This document shows positions 38,701-50,587 of a DNA stretch of 64,000 nt, one piece after another (within the stretch, counting starts at the first letter, position 1; the number at the start of each line of letters is the position of its first letter). The stretch lies in contig JANTQA010000036.1 in assembly GCA_027625915.1 (NCBI GenBank), forward strand, positions 8,453,001 through 8,517,000, given 5' to 3'. The stretch is from Anaeramoeba flamelloides (taxonomy: Eukaryota; Metamonada; Anaeramoebidae). Made by a program: the position numbers and the translations under genes. The notes under the pieces were generated by a model. That model did not search any database. It was not told where the DNA came from and worked only from the letters and a program-made list of their open reading frames with translations.

Positions 38701-40722
38701 TATCCAAAACAGCAAAATAGATTTTGAGAAAAAAGGAGATTTAAATTTTCTTTCTTGATTTGGTTGATAATAATATAATGAATTATTCTTTGATGTTAAT
38801 CTAAGCCTTTCTTTTAATTGGGTTTACTTTTCATTTTCAGGTTTTTGTGATTCTATTAAAACTCGTGTTTAACTTTTTTTTTCTCAAACAGTAATAGTTC
38901 TTGATAAAAACACTAGAAAATCATTAGATAAAAAAAGTATGAGTAACTCATTATTGGATTTCTAAAGTATTTTTATTGTTATTTTTTTTTGAAAAGCATG
39001 AAATAGGATTTTTTTTTTGCTAAAAATTTCGATATTTTGATAACCAATTAAAAATAAGCCAACCAACGTTTTAATATTTTAAAGAATAATTAGCAAAAAT
39101 CTAACTTTTGATAAATTAATATAATTTTTTTAAATTGTAGTTAAATACTTGTAAAATATTTTAAGAAAGCACATCAATTGTTCAAAATGGCATCCATAAA
39201 TTCCATTTTAAAATTTATAAAGAAGCATAATCTAATATTTGAAACTATTTTTCAAAAATGCCTACTAACTTTATAATGCCATTAGAAGTGGTTTTGTGGC
39301 GTTTTACACAGTCTCGATTTTCATAATGTTTATTGGTATTTTAGAAGATCTTTTTTTTTTATTCTATTTCCTAAAGTTTTAAAAAAGTCCTTTTCTAGTT
39401 TTTGAAAAATATGAAAGAAAAAAATGTATAAACATTTTGATCTGAATATGATGATATTTATTCTTTTCTTTCTTTCTTTCTTTCCCCCTTTTTCCCATCG
39501 TTCTAATTAAATTAATCATAAAAATTATTTTCTTTTTTTGTTTTTAATATCTAAATTATTATACATAATTCTTTTGCTAAAAAACAATATTTTGCTTTTA
39601 ATCCAAATTAGACAGTAAATTTTTTTTTTTCTTTCTTTTTAAGTTTTCAAATTCTATAGAAATCGGTTGTCTTGTAGCTTATATTGCCTTGGGTTACGTT
39701 TCATTATATTAAATTATATTATACACATTTTAGAGAGTAAGTATTTTTAATAAATGTTTCTTTAATCACATTTATTTAAAATTAATAAAAATTAATTGTA
39801 AATTATTTTTATTAATTATTTCAAAAAGGGAAAAACGATTACCGATCTTGCAAAGGAGTTTTGTGTGAAATCAGTGATTGATGATATATATGGGGAGCTT
39901 GATGATAGCGATAATGAGTTTATTGACAAAAAATCATTTCTCATCAACCATCTTGAAAGCAAATCAAAGGTGCAACCAAATCCAAAAAAAATAAATATTG
40001 AAGCTTTAGTAACACCACCTCGTAATAAAAAAATTTTACAAAAATCCAATTCATCCAAAACGTTTAAACAATATAATTTCAAAGTGAAAAGGTTGAAATC
40101 CCCAAGGCGTTTAAAATTTGAAAATCATGTAAATCGGCAAATGAGTAAATCACGTTCAAGTTCAAGCATCGTCTTCCCACTCCATCAAATGAGAAAAGAG
40201 AAGTTAAGGGGGTTTAAAAAGAAATCTAACAGTAACACCAATCTCAGTATGGACCATCAAATGGATTTAGAATTATATATTAGTAAGCTCAGTAACGATT
40301 TGAATAATGATACCACCGATGACGATTATGACAATAGCTCGTACCAAGATAATAATAATAGATTTACTCAAGATTTTAAAAAAAATATTTTACAATTTAA
40401 AGAAAGTATATCGCAACTTAAACTGGAAAAAGAAAAATATAATACACAAGTTAAAGATCTTGAAGAAGAAAATTTATTCCTTAAAAAGCAAGAGAAAAAA
40501 CAGCATTATATTGGAAATGATGTCATTGAACAAACAAAAAAACTATTGCACACAGAACAAGAAAAATTGCAAGCACTTATGAATGAAAATCATCGTTTAT
40601 CAGAAATTTTATCTAAACTAAATCTTGACAAAACCGAACTTTTGAGCGAGCTTGAGCAATATAATGTTAAAACCCAAGTTGAAGAAATCACTAATTTCTC
40701 GAATAATGTCAAAAATAAATAA
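35703..40722 (+). CDS. Ankyrin-repeat protein with C-terminal coiled coil
   Basis: Exons are 35703-36482 and 39829-40722, 557 residues. Exon 1 gives about seven ankyrin repeats, with signatures such as GGWEPLHVVC, DRTPLHILCANKG, DNLTPLHKLC, WNLLHIVCKY and FGWTPGHLLA. It ends ERKD at a GTTAGT donor, phase 0. The next exon opens GKTITDLAKEFCVKSVIDDI, exactly the second half of a final repeat, so the join is well supported. A Ser/Lys-rich, presumably disordered stretch with Asp/Asn runs follows (about 275-440), then a coiled coil (about 445-550). Such proteins are usually adaptors, and I cannot name a partner. The 3,346-bp intron carries a MITE, a Tc1/mariner-type element and a long-TIR element. 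Translation past 36482 gives an aromatic-rich tail that belongs to the intron. Confidence 0.87.
36683..36878. mobile_element. MITE family A copy 8, in the ankyrin-gene intron
   Basis: Starts CAGTCAGCACAACTTTTAAA and ends with GTGCATTAAAAGTGGTATTG, flanked by TA. It inserted 200 bp downstream of the splice donor. Confidence 0.8.
37930..38467. mobile_element. Tc1/mariner-type non-autonomous element in the ankyrin-gene intron
   Basis: Left end TAAATTCCAAAAATTTGGAC, right end mirrored as GTCCCCAAATTTTTGGAATG then GGGTTTAT. It is about 540 bp and related in reverse orientation to 27911-28446. No intact transposase was seen; short frames crossing it reflect the TIRs. Its right end adjoins the next element. 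Confidence 0.72.
38471..38892. mobile_element. Long-TIR element, GAAACACG family (C), copy 1
   Basis: The left arm ACTGTTTGGGAAAAAAAGTG, then AAACACGATTTTTCA, mirrors the right arm ending CTCAAACAGT. The inner arm AACTGAAAATAAACT pairs with TTTACTTTTCATTTTCAG. It is about 422 bp with G-rich sequence (GGGGGGGAGGGGGG) near 38580. A relative lies at 44196-44611. Confidence 0.68.
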
Positions 40723-41040
40723 TAACAAACCATTTCATTGATTTTTCGAAAAAAAAAAAAAGAAAAAAAAAATTATTTATTTATTTGTTTTTAAATACAG
40801 ATTTTTATTTTGTATAAAAAAGTCTTTCTTATTGGGTGTCTTTCACATTTTTTTTTAATATTTTGTTAATTTTACTGATTATGTTTTTTTATTAATTAAT
40901 TTGCCACAATGGAATATTAATCATATATGTAATAATATCTTTTAATATTCCATTCGTTTATTATTTAATACCTAATTTATTCAAAAATTATGGTATTAAA
41001 AAGTTGGAATTTTTTTTTTTTTTTATTCAAATTAAAGGGT
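40723..41040. other. Ankyrin-gene 3' flank
   Basis: AT-rich, with a weak inverted pair (GCCACAATGGAATATTAA near 40903 with TTTTAATATTCCATTCG near 40937). That sequence resembles the stem-loop at 27450-27542. No gene. Confidence 0.45.
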
Positions 41041-42275
41041 GGAGTTTTTAATTCATCTTATTTGCCTTTAGGTTTTTTTTAATTTTTGTAATAAACAGAA
41101 AATTTTTGAAATTTTCGGTATATTTCAAAAAGTAAAAAAAATCGCCTTTAGGTTTTCTTGAGTTTTCTGTTTATTTGTGAAGTGTTCTAAATTTTCTTGA
41201 GGTTTTCAATTTTATTTTGAAGTGTTCTAGGTTTTTTTCTATTTTAAGAAATAAAATAAAATTTCGTAAAATGTTCTGTTTATTTCTGAAATTAAAAAAA
41301 ATCGTTGTTGGGTTTTCCAGAATATAATATTATTTAGACAAATCTTTTATTTTTCGCTATTCTTTTGAATTCTGGAAAAGTTACCCGAGTGTAAATATAA
41401 TGTTGTCAAAAATAGAGTTTATACAATTTTAGAGATAAATAAAGAATTCCATGCATTGACACAATTTGGTAATAGTAAATATACTATCTGATTATCTTAA
41501 TAGACTAATAATAATTTTTGTCAAAAAATCGTTTGGTGAATACAAATCTTTTAATTTTTACAAAAAAATCATTTTTTCAAATAAATTATTGTTGTTTAAC
41601 AAACGGGTGTTCATTGAAAATCGATTCAAGCTCAAAAATCAAAACTAGTGATTTTGTTTACTTTAACAAAAATTTGGATCAATGAATGAAACTCTTTATT
41701 TATCACTAAAATTGTTAAAACTCTATTTTTTACAATATTTCATATTTACACTCACTTTAACTGCAGTTTTTTTAATTTTTGAAATGAAAAGATAATTAAA
41801 TTAATTTTCTTTACATTTCAAAAAGTAAAAAAAAAAAAAAAAAAAAACAAAGGGGTTTTTCTTGAGGTTTACTGTCATATTTGTTAAGTCTAAAAATTTT
41901 CTCGGTATTTTTGAGGTTTTTTTTTGTTTTATTTGTTAAGTCTGTTGATTTTCATTAGCTTTTTTTGAGTTTTCTATTTATTTGTGAAGTGTTCTAGGTT
42001 TTTTGAGGTTTTTTATTTTATTTGTGAAGTTTTCTAGGTTTTTTTTTTACTTTTTGAAATAAACAGAAAATTTCAATAAATTTTAGGTTTATTTAGAAAA
42101 CTAAAAAAACCTAAAGAAAATCTATCAATTTTCCAAATAATCAGAAAACTCAAGAAAACCCAACCTTGAGTATCTGTTTTTTTTTTTTTTTAATATGAGA
42201 AATAAATAGAAAATTTCATAAAGTTGTGGTTTATTTCTCTAATTAAAAAAAAACCCAACGGTAAACAAGAAAGGT
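41041..42275. repeat. Tandem hairpin array, second locus
   Basis: Roughly 1.2 kb of repeated palindromes. AGGTTTTCTTGAGTTTTCTG and AGGTTTTTTTTACTTTTTGA alternate with arms of AAATAAACAGAAAATTTC and their mirrors, plus one GGGTTTTCCAGAAT...TTCTGGAAAA unit at 41308-41380. It is split by the family F MITE at 41387-41753. Same components as 5056-5740. Confidence 0.7.
41387..41753. mobile_element. MITE family F copy (367 bp)
   Basis: Begins GAGTGTAAATATAATGTTG and ends CAATATTTCATATTTACACTC. About 70 bases at each end pair. The inner arms (AGATAAATAAAGAATTCCAT) match the copy at 10393-10738. Confidence 0.8.
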
Positions 42276-43141
42276 TAAAAACACTTCCCTTAAATAATAA
42301 TAAAAAAAAATAACTTTCGTTTTTTTTGAATGTAGGATTTTATTTATAAAATTTTACTTTGATCAAAAATCATTTTGCCAATATTTAAGGTTTAAAAAAC
42401 CAAAACAAATTTTTGGCTTACCCAATTTTTTTCACAATGGTTCCAAAAAATTGAATACTGAAAAAATATTTTTATCTTCAAAAATTAATTTCATTAAAAA
42501 AATTCCAAAATATGGGAATTAACCGGATTTTCCCATCAAAAAAATAGAATTATATTCTTAGGATACCTAAAATCAAAGATAAATGCGAGTGTAAAGTGTT
42601 TACTACATCACAATTTCAAATCGATGAAAATCCTTCAGCTAACTTTAATTGAAATTTTTTGGTTTTCATTGCTGGTATTTTCAGAACAAAAGGAAATAAA
42701 TTTTTGCTTAACTTGCTTTTCATTTTCGTTTTTATATATTACATTACTAGAAATAGTTTTTAAAGTGAAACAGATTATAAGTTGTGTATTTCTATTTATT
42801 TGCTTGATTCCTTTTTTATCGTAATGTTTAATTAGAGAGTGAGTGAGCCAAGAATCCTTAATGAAAGGATATTTCAGAATCAAAAATGAAGATAATCAGA
42901 TGAAATTTTATCCCCTTTAAATTTCAAATACAGTATTTTAAAATAATTTGAATGTATGGACTTTTGGGTTTCAGGAAATTCTTTTATTTTTTTTTATAAT
43001 TGATATTTTAAAGTTTTTGTTTGGTCTCTTTTGAATCATTCTTTTAGTTGGTTTAATCTAAATTCTTCTCTCAAAAAAGCATGGATCAATATGAAAAAAT
43101 CAAAATAAAAAAAAAAAAATAGAAACAAAATTGGGTTGTTT
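42276..43141. other. Spacer between hairpin array and KXD1 gene
   Basis: No element or domain-bearing frame was recognised. Overlapping sense and antisense frames at 42624-42883 are Ile/Phe/Lys-rich with no family resemblance. Confidence 0.45.
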
Positions 43142-43769
43142 TTAATTTATGTTTGTTTTTTTATTCTCTAAAGTGGATCTTATAAGTGACGGAGTTATTT
43201 GGTATTCGTCTTGGATTTTTTTTTTCATATTTCCGATCTTTTTGTAGCAATAAGAAAGATCCTTTTTCATCTGAACAAGTGTTTTGGCATAATAAACAAA
43301 ATTATTTTTTAATTCGCTAAATTCCTCAGATGAAAATTTATTAAATTTTGTTAGGGCCTCGTTTGTGTCCTTTACGTTATTAAAACTATTGGTTTAATTG
43401 TTAAAAAAAAAGTCAAGTTCAGAAAAAATTTTTTAAAGAAAGTGTTGTTGGAGAATTAGTCCTGAACTAAAAACAATTGTTTATTATTTGTAGAATGAAA
43501 AAAATTTACGAATGCTTTTGAAAAGTCATTATTTTTTTTAAGTCTTCTTTTTCAATCATATTTTGAATTGTTTGCACGAGCTTTGTTTGTTGTGTTTCTG
43601 TTGATTTTTTTTTTGTTTTTTCTTTTTTTTCTGTTGTTTTTGTTTCTTTTTCATCTTGTTGTTCTGTTTCTTCTTTTTGTTCTGTTTCCTTTTCTTCTTC
43701 TTTCTTTTCTTCCTTTTTTGTTGTTTGAGTTTCTGTTTCAATTGTATTTTTTGTTTCTTGGTTGCTCAT
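43142..43769 (-). CDS. kxd1: KxDL-domain protein (BORC subunit KXD1-like), two exons
   Basis: Exons on the minus strand are 43769-43510 and 43385-43142, joined in phase 2 by a GT-AG intron, giving 167 residues. The first ~60 residues are a Glu/Lys/Thr-rich, probably disordered lead. Then comes the KxDL domain: IEKEDLKKIMTFQKHS (split by the intron), FNNVKDTNEALTKFNKFSSE, TLVQMKKDLSYCYKKIGNMK. The KxDL motif itself (KKDL) is present, with the expected TNE and LVxMK landmarks. In other eukaryotes KXD1 is part of BORC/BLOC-1-related complexes, which couple lysosomes to Arl8 and kinesin for outward movement; that role here is by homology. The length fits the family apart from the acidic-basic lead. 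Each exon alone looks like noise, so the gene is easy to miss. Confidence 0.85.
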
Positions 43770-44195
43770 TAAGAAAAAATTAAAGTAAAGGGAAAAAAAT
43801 AAAAAAATGAATTTTGGATTTAAGGTATTTGTACTTTTGTGAGATTCAACTGTGACTTTAAGATGATATTATTTATCGCTATGTTTTTAATACTATTTCT
43901 TATTTAGAATGATATACTTTTCTGATTTGGCAAAGATATTTGAGAAATGATGTAGAAAAACAGAATTGTTCAATAAGAAAGCAACTCTATCAGTTCAAAC
44001 GTATGTTTTTTTTTGTTCCAGTAAAACAAAAAGTTCATTCTTTAATAGTGTACCCAAGCAAAAATCAATTTTGATTGTTAAACCATCCTTTTTTAATAAA
44101 AATATTCAATTTTGAAGGGAATCTGAAGAAAATTTTTGATTTAACTCTACAGTATTTTTATAAAATGTTATTTTTCAAAATTGAAAAATAGTTTA
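43770..44195. other. KXD1 5' flank
   Basis: About 400 bases of AT-rich sequence upstream of the minus-strand KXD1 gene, with no recognised motif. Confidence 0.4.
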
Positions 44196-44611
44196 ACCAT
44201 TTTGGAAAAAAAGCGAAACACGGTTATTAATTGGGAACATTACTGAAAATGAAAAGTAAAATCAATAAAAAGAAAAAACCAATTAACTTCAAATATGAAC
44301 CCATTATATTATTTTCAATCAACCCAACAAATACAATTTAACTCTATTTGAGTTATAGAAATTGTTCAAGTAGTTTTGGAGATCGCAAAAATAGTCAATT
44401 TTTTGAACAAATATTTAATAATTGATCAATCAAAGAAAAGCCCAAATTAAAGATAGAATTAAAAAAACTTTTATTGTTACGTATACTTCATTTTGTCTTT
44501 ATTTATTTATTTATTATTTTTTTCATTGATTTTACTTTTCATTTTCAGTAAGGTTAATAATTAAAAACCGTGTTGAACTTTTTTTCCTGTTTCACTTTTT
44601 TTCCACAATGG
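44196..44611. mobile_element. Long-TIR element, GAAACACG family (C), copy 2
   Basis: The left arm ACCATTTTGGAAAAAAAGCG, then AAACACGG, pairs with the right arm CACTTTTTTTCCACAATGGT. The second arm segment ACTGAAAATGAAAAGTAAAA pairs with TTTTACTTTTCATTTTCAGT. About 416 bp, non-coding. Termini differ from copy 1, but the internal arms match. Confidence 0.7.
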
Positions 44612-46460
44612 TAAAATTTAAATGTACCTTTTAATTATCAACTTGTAGTTTACATTTCTTAAAAAATTGAAAACTATTGTTATTTGTGTGTCAAAGTTGA
44701 GAAAATTTATAATCAATCAAATTTTTTCTAATTTCAAAATGGGTCAAATTGAATTTTTTTTTTGCCTTTTGGAAGAGTATATGTTAAACCTCTTGGGTTG
44801 CAAGTTATTAGGAATTTATAACTGTATTTTTTTTTTTTTTTTGATATTTTTGTAAGGTTTTGTTATTATTTTTATTATATATGAAAGTTTTTAATTGTTT
44901 TTCAGGATTGTGAGAGGTAAAGTAAAAAAGAAATTTTTGTAATGAGTAGTATTTTATTACTAAAATTGTAGAAAATCCAAAATTTTTAAAATCATCAATA
45001 CTAAGTATTTGTAAAAGTTTGTTGGAAACTCCAATTTTAACGAATTAGCTTCCATCAGATAAATTATCTATAATCAAAGTGTGTTTTTATTGGGTGAAAT
45101 GATATTAGAGCACCATTACTCAAAAAGTTCTATAAAAATTTCTTATAAATCCATTGCACAATAAATTATTACATTTTTCACGAATAATCACAATTAAAAA
45201 TTTGTCATTTTGTGAAATTTTTTATTCAATTAATTTTTAAAACTCTAAGATAGAAACTCGAAATAATAATATTCCAGTATTTGGTAATCCATATTTAGAA
45301 CTGCCAAAAATGACTATTTTCTATACTTTTTTAATTTCAAATATTATCTCAATAATCAACAATAAACAAACCCAAAGACTGATTATTTCCTTCTCCCTTT
45401 GATAAACTATTTTAAATAACAATATATTTCCAAGGTTTCAGAACTAATTGGTCAAAGGAACCTCTGAGTTTTTTATTTATTGTTTTTTTTTACAAATTAA
45501 AATTTTCAGCAACTAATCTACATTAGGCCACAAATTTAAGAAAGATATTTTCTAACTTTGTAGTTTTTAAATTGATAATCCAACTTAAAATTTGTGGTTA
45601 AATACAGATTTTTTTCTGAAATTGTTGGTATTTTTACTAATACAAGCATCATTTTTAATTGATGAGATCAACTATTATTACTATTTGACTTATAAATTTT
45701 TTTAGAGACATTTGAACCATATGGCACTAATTTGGTATACACTCAATAACAACATACTTTAATCTTAGGCTTCTCCTTGGTAGACCTTAATCCCTTAACC
45801 ACAAAAGTTAAGTGGAAAAAATGGACTTTTAAAAAAAGTGTCAAAAGTCTAATTGGTCTCCGAATAATTTTTTTTCAAAATAAAGAAAAATATTCTCTCA
45901 CATACTACCAAAATCACCCAAATTTACTCTAAAATTCCATAAAACACCATCAAAATGAGACAAACCTTCCTGAAAACCGGTTTTCTAATACCCACAACCA
46001 ATATATTTTAATATAATTGACTATTTTGGAAAAATTGAGAATTGATCCAAAATTTTCTAATTTGAAAAGTAATAATTTTCTATATAAACCAAGTACTTAT
46101 TATTTCCGATATTTATTATTTTATCTGAAAATAAACAGAAATAGTTAAGATTATTATAAAATGATTTTTTTTTTTTGACTTTTTATACTTTTTACTTTTT
46201 CTAAATCTACCTTTTTGAAATCTTTGAACATCCTAACATTTCTCAAAGTTTTGAGAATTGGGGTTTAGGAATAAAGAATATTATGGGAATTTATAAATAT
46301 ATTATGATTAAATCTTAAATCAAACTTGTTCTTGGTGAACCTTGGATTAAATTAACTTAAAGCAATCTAACTTGAGTGTTTAGAATCATTTACAATCGTT
46401 AAAAAGTTAAAGAGAATAAAAAATAACACCATTTTCTATTTATATATATATATATATATA
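44612..46460. other. Spacer with an old repeat arm
   Basis: No gene. 45780-45960 resembles, in reverse orientation, 59790-59940: GTTAAGTGGAAAAAATGG and GTCTAATTGGTCTC here match the reverse complement there. The (TA)n run at 46441-46460 is the target of the next element. Confidence 0.45.
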
Positions 46461-46462
46461 TA

Positions 46463-47496
46463 AACTCAATTCCAAAAAATGGGACATAAAAAAAAAATTA
46501 CATTAATAAAAAATATACTCCAAAATACTTAATACTTAAACATTAAAATAATAAAAGACCCGAAAATATTTAATTAATACTATTTATATATTTTATAGTA
46601 AATTTTAAATTCAATTCGAAAAAATAAAAAATAAAAAATAAAAAAAAGTGTGCCCCTATTTTTTGGAACACGGTTACCAAAAAATCCATTTTTATTGAAA
46701 GAAAAATTAATAAAAACTATTAATAGATTCAGCTTGTCTTTTGATAACTAAATCTATCCTTTTAAATATAGAGTTTACTAATTTTCTTAGGTTTCCCAAC
46801 TCAAAGTATTCCATACATTAGTGAAAATATTAAAAATTCTTCTTCGTTTTTTGGTTACAATTTTTCAGTTTAGTATCCATAAATTCCCAATTGGATTTAA
46901 ATTTGTGGAATTGGGGGTCAAGGGTCCAGAACATTACATCCCCGATTTAAGTAAGTTTGAGTTTTTTTTTGAAGTATGTGGACAAGCTCCATCCTTTTTG
47001 AAAATCCATTTCAACTCACCATATTCTAAATTAACGAGTTGAATTACATTTGATTTTTTTGATAATATCATTAATAATACATTCAGTATTCACACTTCCA
47101 TTAATGATAATAAGGTCTGTTTGTAGGCAATGTGCTCTAGCACCCCATATCATGATTTTTTTTCAAAAAATTTTTTCTCGATAAAAAAAGAATCTTTTTT
47201 CTTTTTGAGAGAAAACAAAAAAAATTATTTTGTGATCAGAATGAAAACTTTTAAATTTCATTTTAAAGTGATTTTGAGATTTTCTAAAAGTTTTGAAAAA
47301 AAAAGAATCCAAAAAAAATCAAAAAAATTATTGAAAATCAAAAATCAAAAAATAATGAAAAAAAATGATAAATAATTAACTTTAAAATTATTTACATTGA
47401 TTGTTAATATCTAATGTTTCTATTTAAGGGTCAAATATCACTTTTCTTGAAATTAAATTGATTTTGAAGGTGTGCCCCAATTTTTGGAATTGAGTT
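46463..47496 (-). mobile_element. Decayed Tc1/mariner transposon, transposase remnant on minus strand
   Basis: Ends AACTCAATTCCAAAAAATGG and GCCCCAATTTTTGGAATTGA are mirrored, and TA flanks both sides within a (TA)n tract. On the minus strand, pieces of a DDE transposase are readable. MIWGARAHCLQTDLIIINGS and VNTECIIND match the Tc1 region around the second catalytic Asp, and further on a decayed LDPQF-type stretch replaces SPDLNPIE. Several stops and frame changes interrupt it, so it is inactive. A TIR-like end inside (GTGTGCCCCTATTTTTTGGA near 46647) suggests a second, smaller element or a duplicated end. Confidence 0.7.
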
Positions 47497-47670
47497 TATA
47501 TATATATATAAACTATTTTTCATAAATTTTGACTCACTTTATAATGTTAATGGGCGTTGTTTTGAGGGTTTATTCCAGTATTTTTTACAAAAAATATTTT
47601 CAAATTTTTGGATCATAATCATTTTTTCTAATTTTGCAAATTTTAGTTTTGCTTTTTCAAATTTTTGTTT

Positions 47671-47671
47671 T

Positions 47672-47768
<97 letters not shown>

Positions 47769-47786
47769 CTTTTTTTTTTTTTTTTT
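47671..47786. repeat. ~115-nt T homopolymer (one C)
   Basis: Almost pure T, read as poly-Phe in one frame. It follows the Tc1 remnant and precedes a repeat shared with 7.2-7.5 kb. It may be an expanded poly-A tail of an old retroposed copy, or a slippage product. Its length is likely unreliable in any assembly. Confidence 0.9.
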
Positions 47787-48390
47787 AAAAGATCATTTGG
47801 AAAAAAAAAAAGAGATCTTCGAAATAAAAAATAATCACTAAGAAAATTGAGTATGTAATGTCTTTGAAAATGGATTTAATTATTCATAAAAAATCTTGTT
47901 ATTCAACTTTTTTTCAGTGAAAGTTCAGTAATAAAAAATCCGTAATGCTCATTTCAAAAATTGTGACTCACTTTTTTTTAGTTTTTGGTTTTATTTTTTT
48001 TAATTTTTAATCTATCAGGACTTTATAGATTTAGAATGACTTAAAAGAGAATTACAAATCATATTTAGTTATTAATTGTTCTTGAAAACTAAAGGGTAAT
48101 TTTTTTTTTTCAATTTATTATTTCAGGTGAGTCTTAATTTTTGAAAAAGAGTTTATATTATTGGATTTAAATATTTTATTATTGTAGATTATTCAAATTT
48201 TTTTTTTTAAAATAATTTGTTTTTTTTCATTGAAAAATTAGTAAAGGTTTTATGATTATTTTTTTTTCATTAATATAAAAAAAAGTACAAAGAAATTAAT
48301 TTTTCATTTTTAAAAGTTTGAAAAATCAAAAAAACTTTAAAATTTTTGATAGTAAAATCGATCTTTTGTAATTTTGACTTTATTTCATTT
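47787..48390. repeat. Diverged repeat matching 7260-7480
   Basis: AGATCTTCGAAATAAAAAAT and ATGCTCATTTCAAAAATTGT occur in the same order and spacing as near 7276 and 7404. No coding. Probably the same dispersed family as 5741-8074. Confidence 0.5.
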
Positions 48391-48685
48391 TTTTAATCAA
48401 TCAATATTCCTGAAGTAATATACACATTTGCAAAAATGATTTCTTAATTGATCATGTTTTTTTGTTAAAATTTTGATTTTTTCATTCACTGTGATACTTT
48501 TCTCATATTCTCCATAGGGGTAAGGAAACTTGTCAATATATTGGACGTATTTGGTAGCATTCTATTGTATTTAAAAATGGAAGAAAGAGATTTGGGGAAG
48601 AAACATTTTTGAAAATACTTTTTCCAAAATCAAACAAACTCAGACATCCACAATGGTTTATTAAATGAAATTTGTTGTCATTTAA

Positions 48686-50587
48686 GGGGGCCAGTACATT
48701 TTTCATTATTTGAGTGCCACCATTTATCTGAAACTGAATTCTTCAAATCATTTCTTTAACCAAATACATTGATATTTCAATAAATACTAGAGTGGAATAT
48801 ATCCTAGTCCAAGATATTTTTATACCAATAAAAAAACACAAATCAAAAAAATGAAAAAATTGATCCAAAAAAAAAAATAAAAATCATTTATTACTTGATC
48901 TTATCTAGAACTTTTGACACAATTACTTATTCTTTATTTGGTTTTATTTGTAATTCTTTATGAAAATAATTTTGTTTGGAAAATTTTTGAAAAACAAATT
49001 ACTGTTTATTTCAAAAGAATTTCCAAAAATGAATTTAAAAATCCTATTTTCATTTAATTCATCTAATTCTAGTTTTAGTTCAGAAAATCAGATATTTTTT
49101 CAATTCTTCTTGGGAATAAGGTTTTATTGGGCAAATTCGTTTTATTTGATAATTATTTATTTACTATTAAAATGAGAACTCAAAATAATTCTAAATCTGA
49201 TTGAAACTTGTTTCAAAATGTTTCAATTATTTTGATTTGAATCTTTTGGTAGCTGTTTTTTGATTCCAAGAATTCAACTCCTTTTTTTTAATTTTTGAAA
49301 TAGTATTCTTGGTTTAGGCTTTGTTTGATAAAAATATTTTAAAAAAGAATTTTGAAAGCAAATTTGTCACAAAATGTTTTTACAAATAATTATAAATAGT
49401 AATGGGGCGAGAAATTCAAGGAAAAAAATAATTTGTATTCACTCAAACTAAGAAGATAAAGAATACCAATCTTCGAAAATATCTTTGATCGATTTTTTTT
49501 TTTGCTTAATTCTTGATTTCAACAAATTTATTTATGAATGGTGGTCTTTCGTGTTTCGTCTTCTAAAAGAAAATAGTTGTTTCACATGCACACCTTTTCC
49601 AATATATTTTTTTGGTTTACTGTTTGATTAATTTCAATCGTTTGTATAAACACTTCTCTAGATCCAAAACAAAATTTAATAAAACCAAAATTTTAATCAA
49701 AAAAAATGTTCAAAGAATTGAAAAATGAAATATTCAACTCTGAATTACTTTGATTCTTTTCACGAATAGACTAGTGAATGGTGTTTTGTTTCCAAAGTTT
49801 CAATATCTGGTGGCAATCAAAAAATATTTTTTCAGTAATGTTTATAAACTATTTTTCAGTCAAAGGGTCCTAGTTGTAATGGTATAATACATGTGTTTAA
49901 AGGGTTTGTATAGATATTAGAAGAAAAATTTTATTTTGGAAATTTTCAAAATTGAAATCATTTTTCACATATCTACACATTTTTGTTTTTTTTTTTCGAT
50001 TTTTTTTTTAAAACGTCATTCATTTGCAAAAAATTTTTTATTGCAAGATCAATAGTCACTTGGTAAAAACGTGTTATTCTAAGGTCATTAAAACCATGTA
50101 AAGATTGTTGAGAAATCATATTGATTTCTATTGCAATTCTATTCGATCTTTGATCTTGATATTTGTTTAATAAATTTGAAAAATTTTCACTTCATTTTCA
50201 TTTGCTTTTTCAAATAGAGACCACAAATACCAACAAACTTTGTTTGGGGACTTGATTTCTAAAACTAAAGTATGTAAAATGAAGTGAAAAATGTTTAATG
50301 TTTATTATTCAAATACCAGTAGAAGTTCAAAACGAACATCCTTGTTTTTCTCAATAATCCCTAAGAATTTGAGTTTTTCAATTTTTAAGAAAAGCTATTG
50401 ATTAATTAGTTTTCTTTCAGACATGTATCAACATTTCTTTGGGGTGTATTATTCTCTTTATTTCTTATTTGTTCTTCAAAGATCAATTATATAAAATAAT
50501 TGATATTTGAAAAAAACGTTGGGCCCCTTTGACTGAAACAGAGTTTACAATTAAAATTTTTCAAAATGGTAAAATGTACTTACCCCC
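48686..50587. mobile_element. TTAA-flanked GGGGG-terminus element (~1.9 kb) at the palindrome centre
   Basis: Begins GGGGGCCAGTACATTTTTCA and ends TAAAATGTACTTACCCCC. TTAA is present at 48682-48685 and 50588-50591. No transposase is recognised in the interior. It holds a family D element at 49847-50545. Confidence 0.75.
49847..50545. mobile_element. GGGCCC-terminus element (family D), copy 2, nested
   Basis: Left end AACTATTTTTCAGTCAAAGG then GTCC, right end GGGCCCCTTTGACTGAAACA then GAGTT, flanked by TA. About 699 bp, the inside being different from copy 1 at 26591-27136. Third level of nesting at this locus. Confidence 0.75.

Noticed and set aside
46821-47042. 73-codon plus-strand frame
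   Set aside because: Antisense of the decayed Tc1 transposase.
47634-47834. Poly-Phe frame
   Set aside because: Product of the T homopolymer.
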